64,000 bases of DNA from Agrobacterium tumefaciens (GCF_000834635.1 NZ_JXQV01000030.1:124001-188000), one strand, 5' to 3'; shown: positions 46,813 through 56,959, counted from the first letter of the stretch. Program-made: numbers and translations. Notes: generated from the sequence alone by a model not told the origin.

Positions 46813-47271
46813 CAGTCCTGCCTCTCCTGTGTATCCTCCGGCAAGCCAGCTTTTCGCTTAAGGCTTTGCGCGCGGGCCGACATATAAAGGGATAGCGCAA
46901 TCATGGAAAGCCTGTCGCAGCAGCCGGACGCCATATTTCGCCACGGATTTGACGCCGCGCATGGCTTGGTTCCGAAAGTCCGGCAGCGTGGCATTTGGGT
47001 CACGTTACTGGAGGCACGGAAATGACGCTCAAAGTGCACCCGCGTGACGAAAACTTGTTTGCTCAATGATAAGAAACTAAAGAGAAATTTAACTATTCTG
47101 GCCAAACGTGGAGCCCACGCCAGCACGATTTTTGTCGGGCTGGAAACCCATGTCTGATAAAGGATTGGCCTTCTTCCGTTTCTTCCCAAAGGAAGACCAA
47201 TCAGCTAGACAGACACATACTTCTCATATGCGCATCGATGAATGATGGCGCGGGACGCGGCGAGGATTACA
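46813..47271. other. Gap between fumC and the LD-transpeptidase gene
   Basis: This 459-base gap holds no gene I can support. A 40-codon frame starting at 46903 has only weak signals. A bulged 12-bp hairpin (47163-47202) precedes the transpeptidase gene. The strand opposite has a 125-codon frame with no ribosome site. Confidence 0.5.
47163..47202 (+). other. Structured leader hairpin of the LD-transpeptidase gene
   Basis: GATTGG and TCTTCC on the left, separated by a three-base bulge, pair with GGAAGA and CCAATC on the right around a 13-base loop. It ends 69 bases before the TTG start. There is no U tract, so it is unlikely to be a terminator. Confidence 0.4.
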
Positions 47272-49146
47272 TTGAAAATCACATCAGGAAAAATATCGGC
47301 AGCATGGATTTTGGCTCTCGGTCTTTCCGTTTCGGCTGGCGTGCCAAGCACCGCCAGTGCCGTCACTCTCATGGATCTTCTGCGTGGTGGACCGGGCAAG
47401 GTTGAGCGTGAACGTGAGCGTCAGGAGCGCAGTCTTCCGGGTGTGACCCAGCCAGGCATCGCTGCCACCCGTGATGTGGACCCAGAGCCGCTGCCACGCG
47501 TGGCCGGCCCTCGCTATTATACCTACAAGGCAGACAGCACGCGCGTCATCGACAGCTCGAAGTTTTCGTCTGGTCTGGCCGGCGTCAAGGTTTCCGCAAC
47601 GCCTGAAATCGCCAAGGCTGTGGAAGCCTATTACAATGCCGGTGGTGCGCCCATCTGGGTGTCGAACGGCGACATCAGCGAACGCGCAAGCGCCGTCCTC
47701 GCATTCTTTGAAACGGTCGGTGACAGCGGTCTCAACCCTGCCGACTACGCCGTTTCTGCGCCATCGCAGGATGTGACCGCCAGCATTTCGGCAGAGCCGC
47801 AGGCGCAGGTCCAGAACGTTGCCCTGACCGATGAGCAGAATATTCCGCCTGCGATGATGCAGTTTGAGTTGGCATTGTCCGTCAAGGTTCTGACCTATGT
47901 GCAGGACACGGCGCGTGGCCGCGTCGATCCCAACAAGCTCTCTGGCTATCATGATTTCAAGCGCAAGACGGTCAATCTCGCGCCGGTGCTGAAGCTTGCC
48001 AGCATGAGCCCCGATGTCGGCGCTTATCTGCGCAGCCGCGAGCCATCTAATGTCGAATACCAGGCCCTGAAGGCGGAGCTTGTGAAGCTGCGCAACGAGG
48101 ACCGGGATAGCACCAGCAAGATCGCGGTTCCCACAGACCTTGTTCTGAAGCCGGGTGAAAACAACGTCGAGATGGCGATGGTCGTAAAGGCCATTGAGCA
48201 TCGCTCATCTGCCGGGTTGAAGACCGAGCACGCCATGACATTGGCTGGCTATCAGCAGACGCCCGAATACACGCCTGATCTGGTTGATCTGGTAAAGTCG
48301 TTCCAGGCTGAAAATGGTTTGAAGGCCGATGGCGTGATTGGCCGCGCAACCGTGCGCGCCATGACCGGCGACAGCAACGAAGCCAAGATCGCCAAGCTTG
48401 AAGTGGCGATGGAACAGGTGCGCTGGCTGCCAGCAGATCTGGGTGACCGCTTCGTGTTCATCAACCAGCCCGCATTCATGGCTTACTACCATAATGAAGG
48501 TAAGGAAGATTTCGGCATGAAGGTGGTCATCGGCTCCAAGGCCAATCAGACCTATTTCTTCCAAGATGAAATCCAGACCGTTGAATTCAACCCTTACTGG
48601 GGCGTTCCGCAGTCCATCATCGTCAATGAAATGCTGCCAAAGCTGCGTCGTGATCCATCCTATCTGGATCGTCAGGGCTATGAAGTCTCCGTCAACGGCC
48701 GCACCGTGTCTTCGTCCAGCGTTGACTGGTACGGTTCCACAAACGCGATCTCGGTTCGCCAGCCGCCAAGCAGCGACAATGCGCTCGGTGACCTGAAGAT
48801 CCTGTTCCCGAACTCCCACGCCATTTACATGCACGACACGCCAGCCAAGAGCTTCTTCAGCCGCGATATGCGGGCTCTCAGCCACGGCTGCATTCGTCTT
48901 GTCGATCCGCGCCGCATGGCTGCTGCCGTTCTGGGCACGAGCATCAACGACGTCGACAAGCAGATTGCCGCTGGCCAGAACCGCGCCGTGCAGGTGCCGG
49001 GCAAGATCCCCGTCTATGTTGCCTATTTCACGGCATGGCCAGACAAGGACGGCCACGTGCAGTATTTCGACGACGTCTATGACCGCGACAGCTACGTCAT
49101 GAAGGCCTTCGACGCGACGACCAAGACGCGCTCGTCATCCATTTGA
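47272..49146 (+). CDS. L,D-transpeptidase (YcbB-like) with peptidoglycan-binding domain
   Basis: A 624-residue periplasmic enzyme that makes 3-3 peptide crosslinks in the cell wall. I start at TTG 47272: GAGGAT lies just upstream and the reading gives a clean signal peptide, MKITSGKISAAWILALGL to ASA. Earlier ATGs at 47242 and 47245 put polar residues before it. A scaffold region follows (about 85-340), a PG_binding_1 domain (DLVKSFQAENGLKADGVIG near 342-375), and a YkuD catalytic domain with LSHGCIRLVDP near residue 540, holding the active Cys. LD-transpeptidases are central to the polar growth of Agrobacterium (established). A terminator follows. Confidence 0.92.
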   Translation: MKITSGKISAAWILALGLSVSAGVPSTASAVTLMDLLRGGPGKVERERERQERSLPGVTQPGIAATRDVDPEPLPRVAGPRYYTYKADSTRVIDSSKFSSGLAGVKVSATPEIAKAVEAYYNAGGAPIWVSNGDISERASAVLAFFETVGDSGLNPADYAVSAPSQDVTASISAEPQAQVQNVALTDEQNIPPAMMQFELALSVKVLTYVQDTARGRVDPNKLSGYHDFKRKTVNLAPVLKLASMSPDVGAYLRSREPSNVEYQALKAELVKLRNEDRDSTSKIAVPTDLVLKPGENNVEMAMVVKAIEHRSSAGLKTEHAMTLAGYQQTPEYTPDLVDLVKSFQAENGLKADGVIGRATVRAMTGDSNEAKIAKLEVAMEQVRWLPADLGDRFVFINQPAFMAYYHNEGKEDFGMKVVIGSKANQTYFFQDEIQTVEFNPYWGVPQSIIVNEMLPKLRRDPSYLDRQGYEVSVNGRTVSSSSVDWYGSTNAISVRQPPSSDNALGDLKILFPNSHAIYMHDTPAKSFFSRDMRALSHGCIRLVDPRRMAAAVLGTSINDVDKQIAAGQNRAVQVPGKIPVYVAYFTAWPDKDGHVQYFDDVYDRDSYVMKAFDATTKTRSSSI

Positions 49147-49166
49147 TAGCGAGCGAGCAAGAACAG

Positions 49167-49191
49167 AAAGCGCCTTGACGGGCGCTTTTTT
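49167..49191 (+). terminator. LD-transpeptidase terminator
   Basis: AAAGCGCC and GGGCGCTTT flank a five-base loop, and the right arm runs into six T. Confidence 0.85.
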
Positions 49192-49211
49192 ATTATCAAA
49201 AGGCAGGGGCC

Positions 49212-50141
49212 ATGCGGGACATTCAGACGGTACTCGATTCCATTTGCAAGCACATGCAGACCCGTCTGGGTGAGGGCAAGGTTGCTGATTATATCCCGCA
49301 GCTGGCCAAGGTAGACCCCAAGCAATTTGGCATTGCCGTGACCACTGTCGATGGCGAAACCTATGTGGCCGGGGACGCCCGGGTTCCTTTTTCGATTCAG
49401 AGTATTTCCAAGGTCTTCATGCTGACGCTTGCGCTGGGCAAAGCAGGGGAAAGTGTGTGGAAGCGGGTGGGGCGCGAACCGTCCGGTTCGTCATTCAACT
49501 CCATCGTTCAGTTGGAGCGCGAGGCGGGCATTCCGCGAAACCCCTTCGTCAATGCTGGCGCCATCGTCATTACCGATATGGTTCTGGCGGGACATCAGCC
49601 GCGCGAGGCCATTGGCGAATTGCTGCGTTTCATTCAGTATCTGGCCAACGACGATACGATTTCCATCGACAACTCCGTCGCAAAATCCGAACAGACAACG
49701 GGCTTCAGAAATCTGGCGCTCGCCAATTTCATGCGCAGCTTCGGCAATCTCCACCACCCGGTAGAACATACGCTGGGCGTTTATTTCCACCAATGTGCCA
49801 TTTCCATGAATTGCGTCCAGTTGGCGCGGGCAGGGCTGTTTCTGGCCAATCACGGCCGCAACCCGGTCACGGGCCATTCAGTGGTGTCGGACAAGCGGGC
49901 GCGACGCATCAACGCGCTGATGCTAACATGCGGCCACTATGATGGGTCCGGTGACTTTGCCTATCATGTCGGCCTGCCGGGCAAGAGCGGCGTTGGCGGC
50001 GGTATTCTGGTGGTTGCGCCCGGCAAGGCATCCATCGCCGTCTGGTCTCCGGGGCTGAACGAGGTCGGCAACTCCGCACTGGGTTCTGCAGCACTTGAAA
50101 TGCTGGCCAACGAAATGGGCTGGTCCGTATTCGGGGCTTGA
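49212..50141 (+). CDS. glsA: Glutaminase
   Basis: Hydrolyses L-glutamine to glutamate and ammonia, 309 residues, serine-dependent beta-lactamase-like fold. The catalytic SxxK is in [12 protein letters not shown] (Ser64, Lys67). [14 protein letters not shown] and [13 protein letters not shown] carry further site residues. AGGGG precedes the ATG. It lies between the LD-transpeptidase and ttcA genes with no obvious operon link upstream. Confidence 0.94.
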   Translation: MRDIQTVLDSICKHMQTRLGEGKVADYIPQLAKVDPKQFGIAVTTVDGETYVAGDARVPFSIQSISKVFMLTLALGKAGESVWKRVGREPSGSSFNSIVQLEREAGIPRNPFVNAGAIVITDMVLAGHQPREAIGELLRFIQYLANDDTISIDNSVAKSEQTTGFRNLALANFMRSFGNLHHPVEHTLGVYFHQCAISMNCVQLARAGLFLANHGRNPVTGHSVVSDKRARRINALMLTCGHYDGSGDFAYHVGLPGKSGVGGGILVVAPGKASIAVWSPGLNEVGNSALGSAALEMLANEMGWSVFGA

Positions 50142-50211
50142 TCTTCCGCTCATATGCGGGCATTGCCTGAGGCCGGGACGCTTCAAACGTTCAGGACCAA
50201 GCGAGATTGCC

Positions 50212-51102
50212 ATGACCATTGCCGCAGAAATCGATGACATGCCAGAGGGCGTCGAGCTTGATGAGCAGAGTGGTGCTCATCCGCTGTTTGCGCATGTGCC
50301 GCAATCCGTCTCGTTCAACAAGCTGCGGAAGCGTCTGCTGCGCAATGTGCGCCAGGCCTTCGATGATTTCGATATGCTGAAGGGTCAGAAGCGCTGGCTG
50401 GTGGGCTTGTCAGGCGGCAAGGACAGCTATGGTCTGCTGGCGCTGCTGCTGGACCTGAAATGGCGTGGCCTGCTGCCGGTGGAACTGATCGCCTGCAATC
50501 TTGATCAGGGCCAGCCTAACTTTCCCAAGCATATATTGCCGGAATATCTGACCAAGATCGGCATGGAGCACCGCATCGAGTACCGCGACACCTATTCCAT
50601 CGTGAAGGAAAAAGTGCCTGCGGGTGGCACCTATTGCTCGCTCTGTTCGCGCCTGCGCCGCGGTAATCTCTACCGTATTGCGCGCGAAGAAGGCTGTGAT
50701 GCGCTGCTTCTGGGCCACCATCGCGAAGATATTCTCGAAACATTTTTCATGAACCTCTTTCACGGCGGACGGTTGGCGGCCATGCCGGCCAAGCTAATGA
50801 ACGACGAAGGCAACCTGATGGTGCTGCGTCCGCTGGCCTATTGCGCCGAAGACGATATGGCGAAATTTGCCGCAGCCATGGAGTTTCCGATCATTCCCTG
50901 TGACTTGTGTGGTTCGCAGGACGGTTTGCAGCGAAATGCGATGAAGGACATGCTGGCGTATATCGAGCGCCGCATGCCTGGCCGCAAGGATGTGATGTTG
51001 CGCGCCATGGCCCACGTCAATCCGTCGCATCTGCTTGACCCAAAGCTTTTTGATTTTGCGGGCCTTGCTGTCACGGAGCCGTCACGCTTGGAGCTTACGT
51101 GA
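50212..51102 (+). CDS. ttcA: tRNA 2-thiocytidine(32) synthetase TtcA
   Basis: ATP- and Fe-S-dependent enzyme that thiolates C32 of some tRNAs, 296 residues. The PP-loop is [14 protein letters not shown] near 61-74. The cluster cysteines lie in [11 protein letters not shown] near 140-150 and in IPCDLCGSQ near 225. [14 protein letters not shown] is also typical. The frame runs upstream to 50095, but the family begins near ATG 50212. A monophosphatase-family gene follows after 32 bases. Confidence 0.93.
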   Translation: MTIAAEIDDMPEGVELDEQSGAHPLFAHVPQSVSFNKLRKRLLRNVRQAFDDFDMLKGQKRWLVGLSGGKDSYGLLALLLDLKWRGLLPVELIACNLDQGQPNFPKHILPEYLTKIGMEHRIEYRDTYSIVKEKVPAGGTYCSLCSRLRRGNLYRIAREEGCDALLLGHHREDILETFFMNLFHGGRLAAMPAKLMNDEGNLMVLRPLAYCAEDDMAKFAAAMEFPIIPCDLCGSQDGLQRNAMKDMLAYIERRMPGRKDVMLRAMAHVNPSHLLDPKLFDFAGLAVTEPSRLELT

Positions 51103-51134
51103 GCACAGCATTTCATCCTTAAAAGAAGCCATTG

Positions 51135-51962
51135 ATGACCATTTCTGATTCCGATCTCGATTACCTTGTTTCCATTGTTGCCGATGCTGGCGTTACTGAG
51201 ATAATGCCGCGCTTTCGCAACCTCAGTGCCTCCGATGTTTCGGAAAAGACCTCGGTCATCGATCTTGTCACTGAAGCCGATCTTCTGGCGGAAAAACGCA
51301 TCACCGCCGCGCTGCTGGAGCGTTTTCCAACGGCGCATATTGTCGGTGAAGAGGCCTATGATGCCGACCGCTCGGTTGTGCCCGCTCTGGTCGATGCTCC
51401 CTTGGCCCTCGTGATCGACCCCATCGACGGTACGTTCAATTATGCCTCAGGCCTGCCAGCCTTCGGCACGTTGCTGGCCGCAACCATCAAGGGTGAGACC
51501 GTCGCAGGTATCATCCATGACCCTGTGATGGGTGATACGGTCGTCTCCGTGAAGGGCGCTGGCGCAAGGTTGATCCGCAAGAACGGCGCTGAGGCGAAAC
51601 TCGATGTCGCCAAGCCGGTCGATCTTTCGCAGATGGTCGGCGTGTTTTCCTGGGGGCATAGCTTTGAGGAGCGCCGCCCGGTTATCGCGGCCAATTTGAC
51701 GAAAGCCAAAATGGCGCTTTCGCTGAATTGCTCGGCTCATGAATACTGGCTGGTTTCCAGTGGCAAAATCCACTTCATCGGCCATGAAAAGCTGATGCCC
51801 TGGGACCATCTGGCCGGTGTGCTGACGCATCAGGAAGCTGGCGGATATACGGCCAAATTCGATGGCACGCCCTATCGTCCCGGAGATCTGGGAGGCGGTA
51901 TCCTGTCTGCCCCCGACAAGGAAAGCTGGAAGATGCTGCGGCGCGAAATCGTCGGCCTTTGA
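51135..51962 (+). CDS. Inositol monophosphatase family protein (copy 1)
   Basis: A 275-residue Mg-dependent phosphatase of the IMPase/SuhB/CysQ/HisN superfamily. The metal site is seen in GEEAYDADR (near 73), the motif DPIDGTFNYASGLP near 95-108, and the motif PWDHLAGVLTHQEAGGY near 220. Which sugar, inositol or nucleotide phosphate it uses cannot be told. A very similar gene follows directly, so this pair is a tandem duplication. The start is ATG 51135, with weak GAAG upstream. Confidence 0.87.
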   Translation: MTISDSDLDYLVSIVADAGVTEIMPRFRNLSASDVSEKTSVIDLVTEADLLAEKRITAALLERFPTAHIVGEEAYDADRSVVPALVDAPLALVIDPIDGTFNYASGLPAFGTLLAATIKGETVAGIIHDPVMGDTVVSVKGAGARLIRKNGAEAKLDVAKPVDLSQMVGVFSWGHSFEERRPVIAANLTKAKMALSLNCSAHEYWLVSSGKIHFIGHEKLMPWDHLAGVLTHQEAGGYTAKFDGTPYRPGDLGGGILSAPDKESWKMLRREIVGL

Positions 51963-52025
51963 TTTGAGACCTGTTGTAATGCGTGTCGTCAACTGGTGCG
52001 ACATGCCTTGAGGAAGGAACGACCC

Positions 52026-52850
52026 ATGACCGTGGAACTCGACATCGCATCTCTTGCCAACGCCCTCCAAGAGGCGGCGGCAGTGGAAATTCTGCCAAGG
52101 TTTCGCAATCTGGGTGAGGGCGATGTGCGGATCAAGACGGAAGCGATCGACCTCGTGACGGAGGCCGATGAGGCCGCCGAACGGCTGATCCGGGCACGCG
52201 TGGCGGAGTTCATGCCGGATGCGCTGTTTGTTGGTGAAGAAGCGGTGGCCGCCGATCCGTCCCTGCTGGGTAAGCTGGGGCAGGCGGATCTGGCCGTTGT
52301 CGTCGATCCCATCGATGGCACGTTCAACTTTGCCGCCGGTCTTCCGCTTTTCGGCGTGATGCTGAGTGTGATTTCCAAAGGCGAGACGGTCGCTGGCCTG
52401 ATCTACGATCCGATGGGCAATGACTGGGTGATCGCCGAGAAGGGTTCCGGTGCGTGGTTGTGCAGCGCCGATGGATCACAAACCCAGATGAGTGTCGTGC
52501 CACCGCCAGAGCTTTCGCAAATGGTGGGCATCGCCAATACCGGCTATTTCGAGGGTGAAGTGCGCCGCCGCCTGCTGAACAATCTGGCCGATGTGCGCCT
52601 GTTCACAAGCTATCGCTGCGCAGCCCATGAGTACCGCATTTTCTGCGGCGGCCACATGCACTTCCTTATGTACAACAAGTTGATGCCTTGGGACCACCTT
52701 GCTGGCACCCTGATTTCCCAGGAATCCGGCGCTTACGCAGCACGTCTTGATGGTTCGCCTTACCTGCCACACCATGTCGATGGCGGGCTTTTGCTGACGG
52801 CGAACGAGGAAACATGGGAATTGCTGCGCGAGAAGATTTTTACGGTTTGA
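52026..52850 (+). CDS. Inositol monophosphatase family protein (copy 2)
   Basis: A 274-residue paralogue of the gene just upstream. It has the same order of motifs: GEEAVAADP, DPIDGTFNFAAGLPLFG and PWDHLAGTLISQESGAY. It differs in the N-terminus and in the surface between the motifs, for example the SYRCAAHEYRIFCGGH segment where copy 1 has a shorter NCSAHEYWLVSSGK. AGGA lies seven bases before ATG 52026. A strong terminator follows. Confidence 0.87.
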   Translation: MTVELDIASLANALQEAAAVEILPRFRNLGEGDVRIKTEAIDLVTEADEAAERLIRARVAEFMPDALFVGEEAVAADPSLLGKLGQADLAVVVDPIDGTFNFAAGLPLFGVMLSVISKGETVAGLIYDPMGNDWVIAEKGSGAWLCSADGSQTQMSVVPPPELSQMVGIANTGYFEGEVRRRLLNNLADVRLFTSYRCAAHEYRIFCGGHMHFLMYNKLMPWDHLAGTLISQESGAYAARLDGSPYLPHHVDGGLLLTANEETWELLREKIFTV

Positions 52851-52874
52851 GGCAAGGCTCTGCCGTACAAACGC

Positions 52875-52911
52875 AAAAGGCGCGGATGTTACCATCCGCG
52901 CCTTTTCTTTA
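52875..52911. terminator. Strong bidirectional terminator
   Basis: AAAAGGCGCGGATG and CATCCGCGCCTTTT form a perfect 14-bp stem around TTAC, followed by CTTTA. It separates the convergent phosphatase and MFS genes. Confidence 0.9.
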
Positions 52912-52921
52912 TTCCGCATGT

Positions 52922-54172
52922 TTAATGAGTGGGTTTGTTCTGCGGCTGGAACAGCACGCCCTTTTCGCCAAGCAGCACAAAGAGCAGCCCCACGACCGAA
53001 ACGACGAAGAAGCCAGCCACCATAGGCAGTGCCGTGCCGTTATAAGCCTGACCGATGACCGCGCCGATCAGCGAGCCGCCAATCGTGCTCATGAAGCCGA
53101 TGACCGATGAGGCAGTGCCAGCGACGTGGCCAAGGGGTTCCATGGCCAGCGAGTTGAAGTTGGAGCCGATGAGGCCGAACTGGAACATAGCGAGCGCAAA
53201 CATCACGATGAAAAGAACGAATGGCATCGGCTGTGGCCCGTACATTTGTGCCAAGAGCCACACGAAGGTGATGACGATGAAGCCGATCAACGATCCATGC
53301 GATAGCTTGCGCATGCCAAAACGGCCAACGAGTTTGGAGTTGAGGAACGAGGACAACGCCATGAAGAGTGCGACGCCCGCAAAGGCGGCAGCGAACCAGG
53401 GCCCCAGTCCATAAATGCCCTTATAGACCTGCTCAGCCGAGTTGATGAAGCCGAAGAGCGCACCAAAAATGATCGTGCTGGCGATGGTGTAGCAAAGCGC
53501 TATCCTGTTGGTCAGCACAATCTTGAAGCCCTGCAAGACAGAGGCAACGGTGAGCGGACGCACATCTTCGGCATGCAGCGTTTCTGGCAAGCGAAGATAC
53601 ATCCATAGGGTCACGATGGCGGCAATGCCCGCCATGAAGCCGAAGATCAGGTGCCAATCACCGAAGAACAGAACGATCTGTCCGGTTCCGGGTGCGATAA
53701 CGGGCACGACCATGAAGACCATCATGATGAGGGACATGACTTCCGCCATCTGCCGCCCGCCATAGATATCGCGAACGATGGAAATGGTGATGACGCGTGT
53801 GGCAGCCGAGCCGATGCCCTGAATGAAGCGCAGCACGAGAAGGCCTGCAAAGGACGGCACGAAAATGACGGCGATGGACGAGAGGATATAAATCGCCAAG
53901 CCGACCAGCATGGGCGTGCGGCGACCGAAACGGTCAGCGAGCGGCCCGTAGAAGAGCTGCGAAATGCCAAAGCCTATCAGATAGGCCGAGATGACATATT
54001 GACGGTGATTTTCATTATCGACGCCAAGCGAAGCGCCGATCTCCTGCAAGCCGGGCAACATGATGTCGATTGCCAGCGCATTGAGCGCCATCAACGCCGC
54101 TGCCAGCGCGATGAATTCCGTACGCCCCATGGATATGGTGCGCGCCGGATCTGATTGTGAAGGATTTGTCAC
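52922..54172 (-). CDS. MFS transporter, Bcr/CflA type
   Basis: A 416-residue transporter with 12 predicted helices. Helix 1 is ALAAALMALNALAIDIMLPG, the loop 2-3 signature is GPLADRFGRRTPMLVGLA, and the drug-efflux region reads APGTGQIVLFFGDWH. This places it with Bcr/CflA multidrug exporters; the substrate is not known. The frame is open to 54256. I chose GTG 54172, eight bases after GGGA; ATG 54130 is a second choice. The glutaredoxin gene lies upstream on the same strand, separated by hairpins. Confidence 0.83.
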   Translation of the reverse strand: MTNPSQSDPARTISMGRTEFIALAAALMALNALAIDIMLPGLQEIGASLGVDNENHRQYVISAYLIGFGISQLFYGPLADRFGRRTPMLVGLAIYILSSIAVIFVPSFAGLLVLRFIQGIGSAATRVITISIVRDIYGGRQMAEVMSLIMMVFMVVPVIAPGTGQIVLFFGDWHLIFGFMAGIAAIVTLWMYLRLPETLHAEDVRPLTVASVLQGFKIVLTNRIALCYTIASTIIFGALFGFINSAEQVYKGIYGLGPWFAAAFAGVALFMALSSFLNSKLVGRFGMRKLSHGSLIGFIVITFVWLLAQMYGPQPMPFVLFIVMFALAMFQFGLIGSNFNSLAMEPLGHVAGTASSVIGFMSTIGGSLIGAVIGQAYNGTALPMVAGFFVVSVVGLLFVLLGEKGVLFQPQNKPTH

Positions 54173-54197
54173 AGAATTTGTCCCAATAGAACGGCAA

Positions 54198-54260
54198 AGG
54201 CGTTGCTTGGGGCAACGCCTAGACAGGTTTTTAAAAGTAGGGGGGCCGGTCTGCACCGGC
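54198..54260 (-). terminator. Double hairpin after grxD
   Basis: Two stems lie in series. GGCCGG (54243-54248) pairs with CCGGCC, and AGGCGTTGC (54198-54206) pairs with GCAACGCCT. On the minus strand the second is followed by TTTGCCGTT. Together they should end the grxD transcript before the MFS gene. Confidence 0.65.
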
Positions 54261-54265
54261 CGGAA

Positions 54266-54601
54266 TCATGCCGCGCCGCGGACGCTGATACCCTGTTCCT
54301 GAAGATGGTCCTGCAGTTCGCCGGACTGGAACATCTCTCTGATGATGTCACAACCGCCGAGAAACTCGCCCTTGATATAGAGCTGAGGGATGGTGGGCCA
54401 ATTGGAGTAATCCTTGATACCCTGGCGCAGATCTGCATCGGCAAGCACGTTGACGCTCTTGTACTGCACGCCGAGGTAATCGAGAACCTGAACGACCTGA
54501 CCGGAGAAACCACACTGTGGAAACTGTGGTGTACCCTTCATGAAAAGCACGATATCGTTGCTCTTCACTTCTCCGTCGATCATTTCGTGAATGCCGCTCA
54601 T
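54266..54601 (-). CDS. grxD: Monothiol glutaredoxin, Grx4 type
   Basis: A 111-residue CGFS glutaredoxin that binds and transfers Fe-S clusters with glutathione. The active site is [14 protein letters not shown] near residues 26-39, and the glutathione region [19 protein letters not shown] is near 68-86. ATG 54601 has AAAGGA seven bases upstream, so I prefer it to ATG 54607. A bolA gene is usually beside grxD in related bacteria, but none is seen here. Confidence 0.93.
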   Translation of the reverse strand: MSGIHEMIDGEVKSNDIVLFMKGTPQFPQCGFSGQVVQVLDYLGVQYKSVNVLADADLRQGIKDYSNWPTIPQLYIKGEFLGGCDIIREMFQSGELQDHLQEQGISVRGAA

Positions 54602-54720
54602 GGCCATATCCTTTCACATGCGGTTCAAGGCCGCTGCTTCGTTTGTTCTTAGATAACACGGGAGCGCACGATTTCCAGCCGGAAATGGCAAAAAATCAAA
54701 TCCGCCCGAAACCGGCATTG

Positions 54721-56787
54721 TCAGATATCGAGATTTTCCGCAAATGCCGAGCGATCCTGAATGAAACGGAACCGCGCCTCGGGCTTTGAACCCATGAGAT
54801 TATCAACGGCTTCGCGGGTTCCCTCAAAGTCCACGTCATCGATCTCCACGCGCAAAAGCGTGCGCTTAGACGGGTCCATGGTGGTTTCCTTCAACTGCGC
54901 CGGCATCATTTCGCCAAGGCCTTTGAAGCGACCGATCTCGACCTTCTTGCCCTTGAAAACGGTCTCCATCAGCTCGGCGCGGTGCGCGTCGTCGCGGGCA
55001 TAGACAGTCTTGGCACCCTGGCGGATGACATAGAGCGGTGGAACGGCCAGATAGAGGTGGCTGCCGCGTATAAGCTCCGGCATTTCCTGATAGAAGAAGG
55101 TGATGAGCAGCGAGCAGATATGCGCGCCGTCCACGTCAGCATCGGTCATGATGACGATGCGCTCATAGCGCAGGTCTTCATCACGATATTTGGTGCGCGT
55201 GCCACAGCCCAGTGCCTGGATGAGATCGGCAATCTGCTGGTTGGCAGACAGCTTCTCACGGCTGGCGTTGCCAACGTTGAGGATCTTTCCGCGAAGGGGC
55301 AGAATGGCTTGGTTGGCACGGTTGCGCGCCTGCTTGGCCGATCCACCAGCCGAATCACCTTCGACGATGAACAACTCCGCACCCTCGGCAGTGTTCTGTG
55401 AACAATCCGCGAGCTTGCCGGGAAGACGCAGCTTGCGAACGGCGGTCTTGCGGTTGACTTCCTTTTCCTTGCGGCGGCGCAAACGCTCTTCGCAACGCTC
55501 GATAACCCAGTCCAGAAGCTTTGCCGCTTCATTGGGATTGCCAGCCAGATAGTGGTCGAACGGATCGCGAAGCGCGTTTTCGACGATGCGCTGTGCTTCC
55601 ACCGTTGCCAGCTTATCCTTGGTCTGGCCCACGAATTCAGGCTCGCGAATGAAGACGGACAGCATGCCGACGGCCGAAATCATCACATCGTCAGTGGTGA
55701 TCTCGCGGGCGCGCTTGTTCTGCGTCAACTCGGCGTAATTCTTCAAACCCTTGGTCAGCGCGATGCGCAGACCAGCCTCGTGGGTGCCGCCTTCTGGCGT
55801 GGGAATGGTGTTGCAATAGGAATGCAGCTGGGCATCGCCACCATACCATGTCACGGCCCATTCCATGGCGCCGTGGCCACCGGTCTTTTCCGTCTTTCCG
55901 GCAAAGATCTCGCGCGTGACGGTGAAGTCCTTGCCAAGCGTTGCGGCGAGATAGTCCTTCAATCCGCCGGGGAAGTGGAAAACGGCCTTTTCAGGGATGT
56001 CACCATCCGGTGGCACCATGCCGGGATCGCAGCTCCAGCGAATTTCCACGCCGCCGAACAGATAGGCCTTGGAGCGCGCCATGCGAAAAATCCGCGCGGG
56101 TTCAAACTTCGCATGATCGCCAAAAATCTGCGGATCGGGGTGAAAGCGAACGCGCGTGCCACGACGATTGTGAACATCGCCCAGCTCTTCCAGCCCGCCC
56201 ATGGGAATGCCGCGAGAAAAACGCTGGCGATAAAGCTTGCGGTTTCTGGCGACTTCCACTTCGAGAAGATCCGAGAGCGCATTCACTACGGACACGCCGA
56301 CGCCATGCAGACCGCCGGATGTTTCATAAGCCTTGCCATCGAACTTGCCGCCCGCATGCAGCTTGGTCATGATGACTTCGAGAGTGGATTTGCCCGGAAC
56401 CTGCGGATGATTTTCAACCGGAATGCCGCGACCATTATCGCTGACCGTCAGGAAGCCTTCCGCATCCAGATGGACTTCGATGAAATTGGCGTGGCCGGCA
56501 ACGGCCTCGTCCATCGAGTTATCGATGACTTCGGCAAACAGGTGGTGCAGCGCTTTTTCGTCCGTGCCGCCAATATACATGCCGGGCCGCATGCGCACTG
56601 GCTCCAGCCCTTCGAGAACCCGAATGGAGGACGCGCCATATTCCTGTTCGGAAGAGGTGGTCACAGTGGCAGGCTTCGGCGTGCTCGCAACTGCCTTCAC
56701 GGCAGGCGCAGGCTTGGCCACGGCCTCCTTAGGCTCTGGTGGCGTGGCTACAGGTTGGCTTGAAAAAAGATCGTTGCTATCGTCCAT
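54721..56787 (-). CDS. parE: DNA topoisomerase IV subunit B
   Basis: The ATPase subunit that with ParC unlinks daughter chromosomes, 688 residues. The GHKL ATP site has EVIDNSMDEAVAG near 85-97 and SGGLHGVGVSVVNALS near 158-173. The TOPRIM part has EGDSAGGSAKQARNR and the DADVDGAHI metal site near 545. Residues 1-50 are a Pro- and Ala-rich tail ahead of the usual start; AGGAG is not seen, so a later start within this tail is possible. It is divergent from the secreted hydrolase gene. Confidence 0.95.
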   Translation of the reverse strand: MDDSNDLFSSQPVATPPEPKEAVAKPAPAVKAVASTPKPATVTTSSEQEYGASSIRVLEGLEPVRMRPGMYIGGTDEKALHHLFAEVIDNSMDEAVAGHANFIEVHLDAEGFLTVSDNGRGIPVENHPQVPGKSTLEVIMTKLHAGGKFDGKAYETSGGLHGVGVSVVNALSDLLEVEVARNRKLYRQRFSRGIPMGGLEELGDVHNRRGTRVRFHPDPQIFGDHAKFEPARIFRMARSKAYLFGGVEIRWSCDPGMVPPDGDIPEKAVFHFPGGLKDYLAATLGKDFTVTREIFAGKTEKTGGHGAMEWAVTWYGGDAQLHSYCNTIPTPEGGTHEAGLRIALTKGLKNYAELTQNKRAREITTDDVMISAVGMLSVFIREPEFVGQTKDKLATVEAQRIVENALRDPFDHYLAGNPNEAAKLLDWVIERCEERLRRRKEKEVNRKTAVRKLRLPGKLADCSQNTAEGAELFIVEGDSAGGSAKQARNRANQAILPLRGKILNVGNASREKLSANQQIADLIQALGCGTRTKYRDEDLRYERIVIMTDADVDGAHICSLLITFFYQEMPELIRGSHLYLAVPPLYVIRQGAKTVYARDDAHRAELMETVFKGKKVEIGRFKGLGEMMPAQLKETTMDPSKRTLLRVEIDDVDFEGTREAVDNLMGSKPEARFRFIQDRSAFAENLDI

Positions 56788-56959
56788 TGTGCCCAGTTCA
56801 ATCAGAATTTGGCCATGCGAGCAGGCTTATGATCTGCCACAAACGGCAACGCATACTTGCTGCTCAAGCACGGATGATCGGTTTTCGCGTATCCGAGGAT
56901 TGCGCCGCGCACGCCCGGATGGCAAGTGTTGTGGCCGAATTGAATGGGTTCCTCAAGGC

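Noticed and set aside
46903-47025. 40-codon plus-strand frame between fumC and the LD-transpeptidase gene
   Set aside because: An AGGGA lies upstream, but the peptide has no clear feature and there is no terminator or conserved context, so it is not called.
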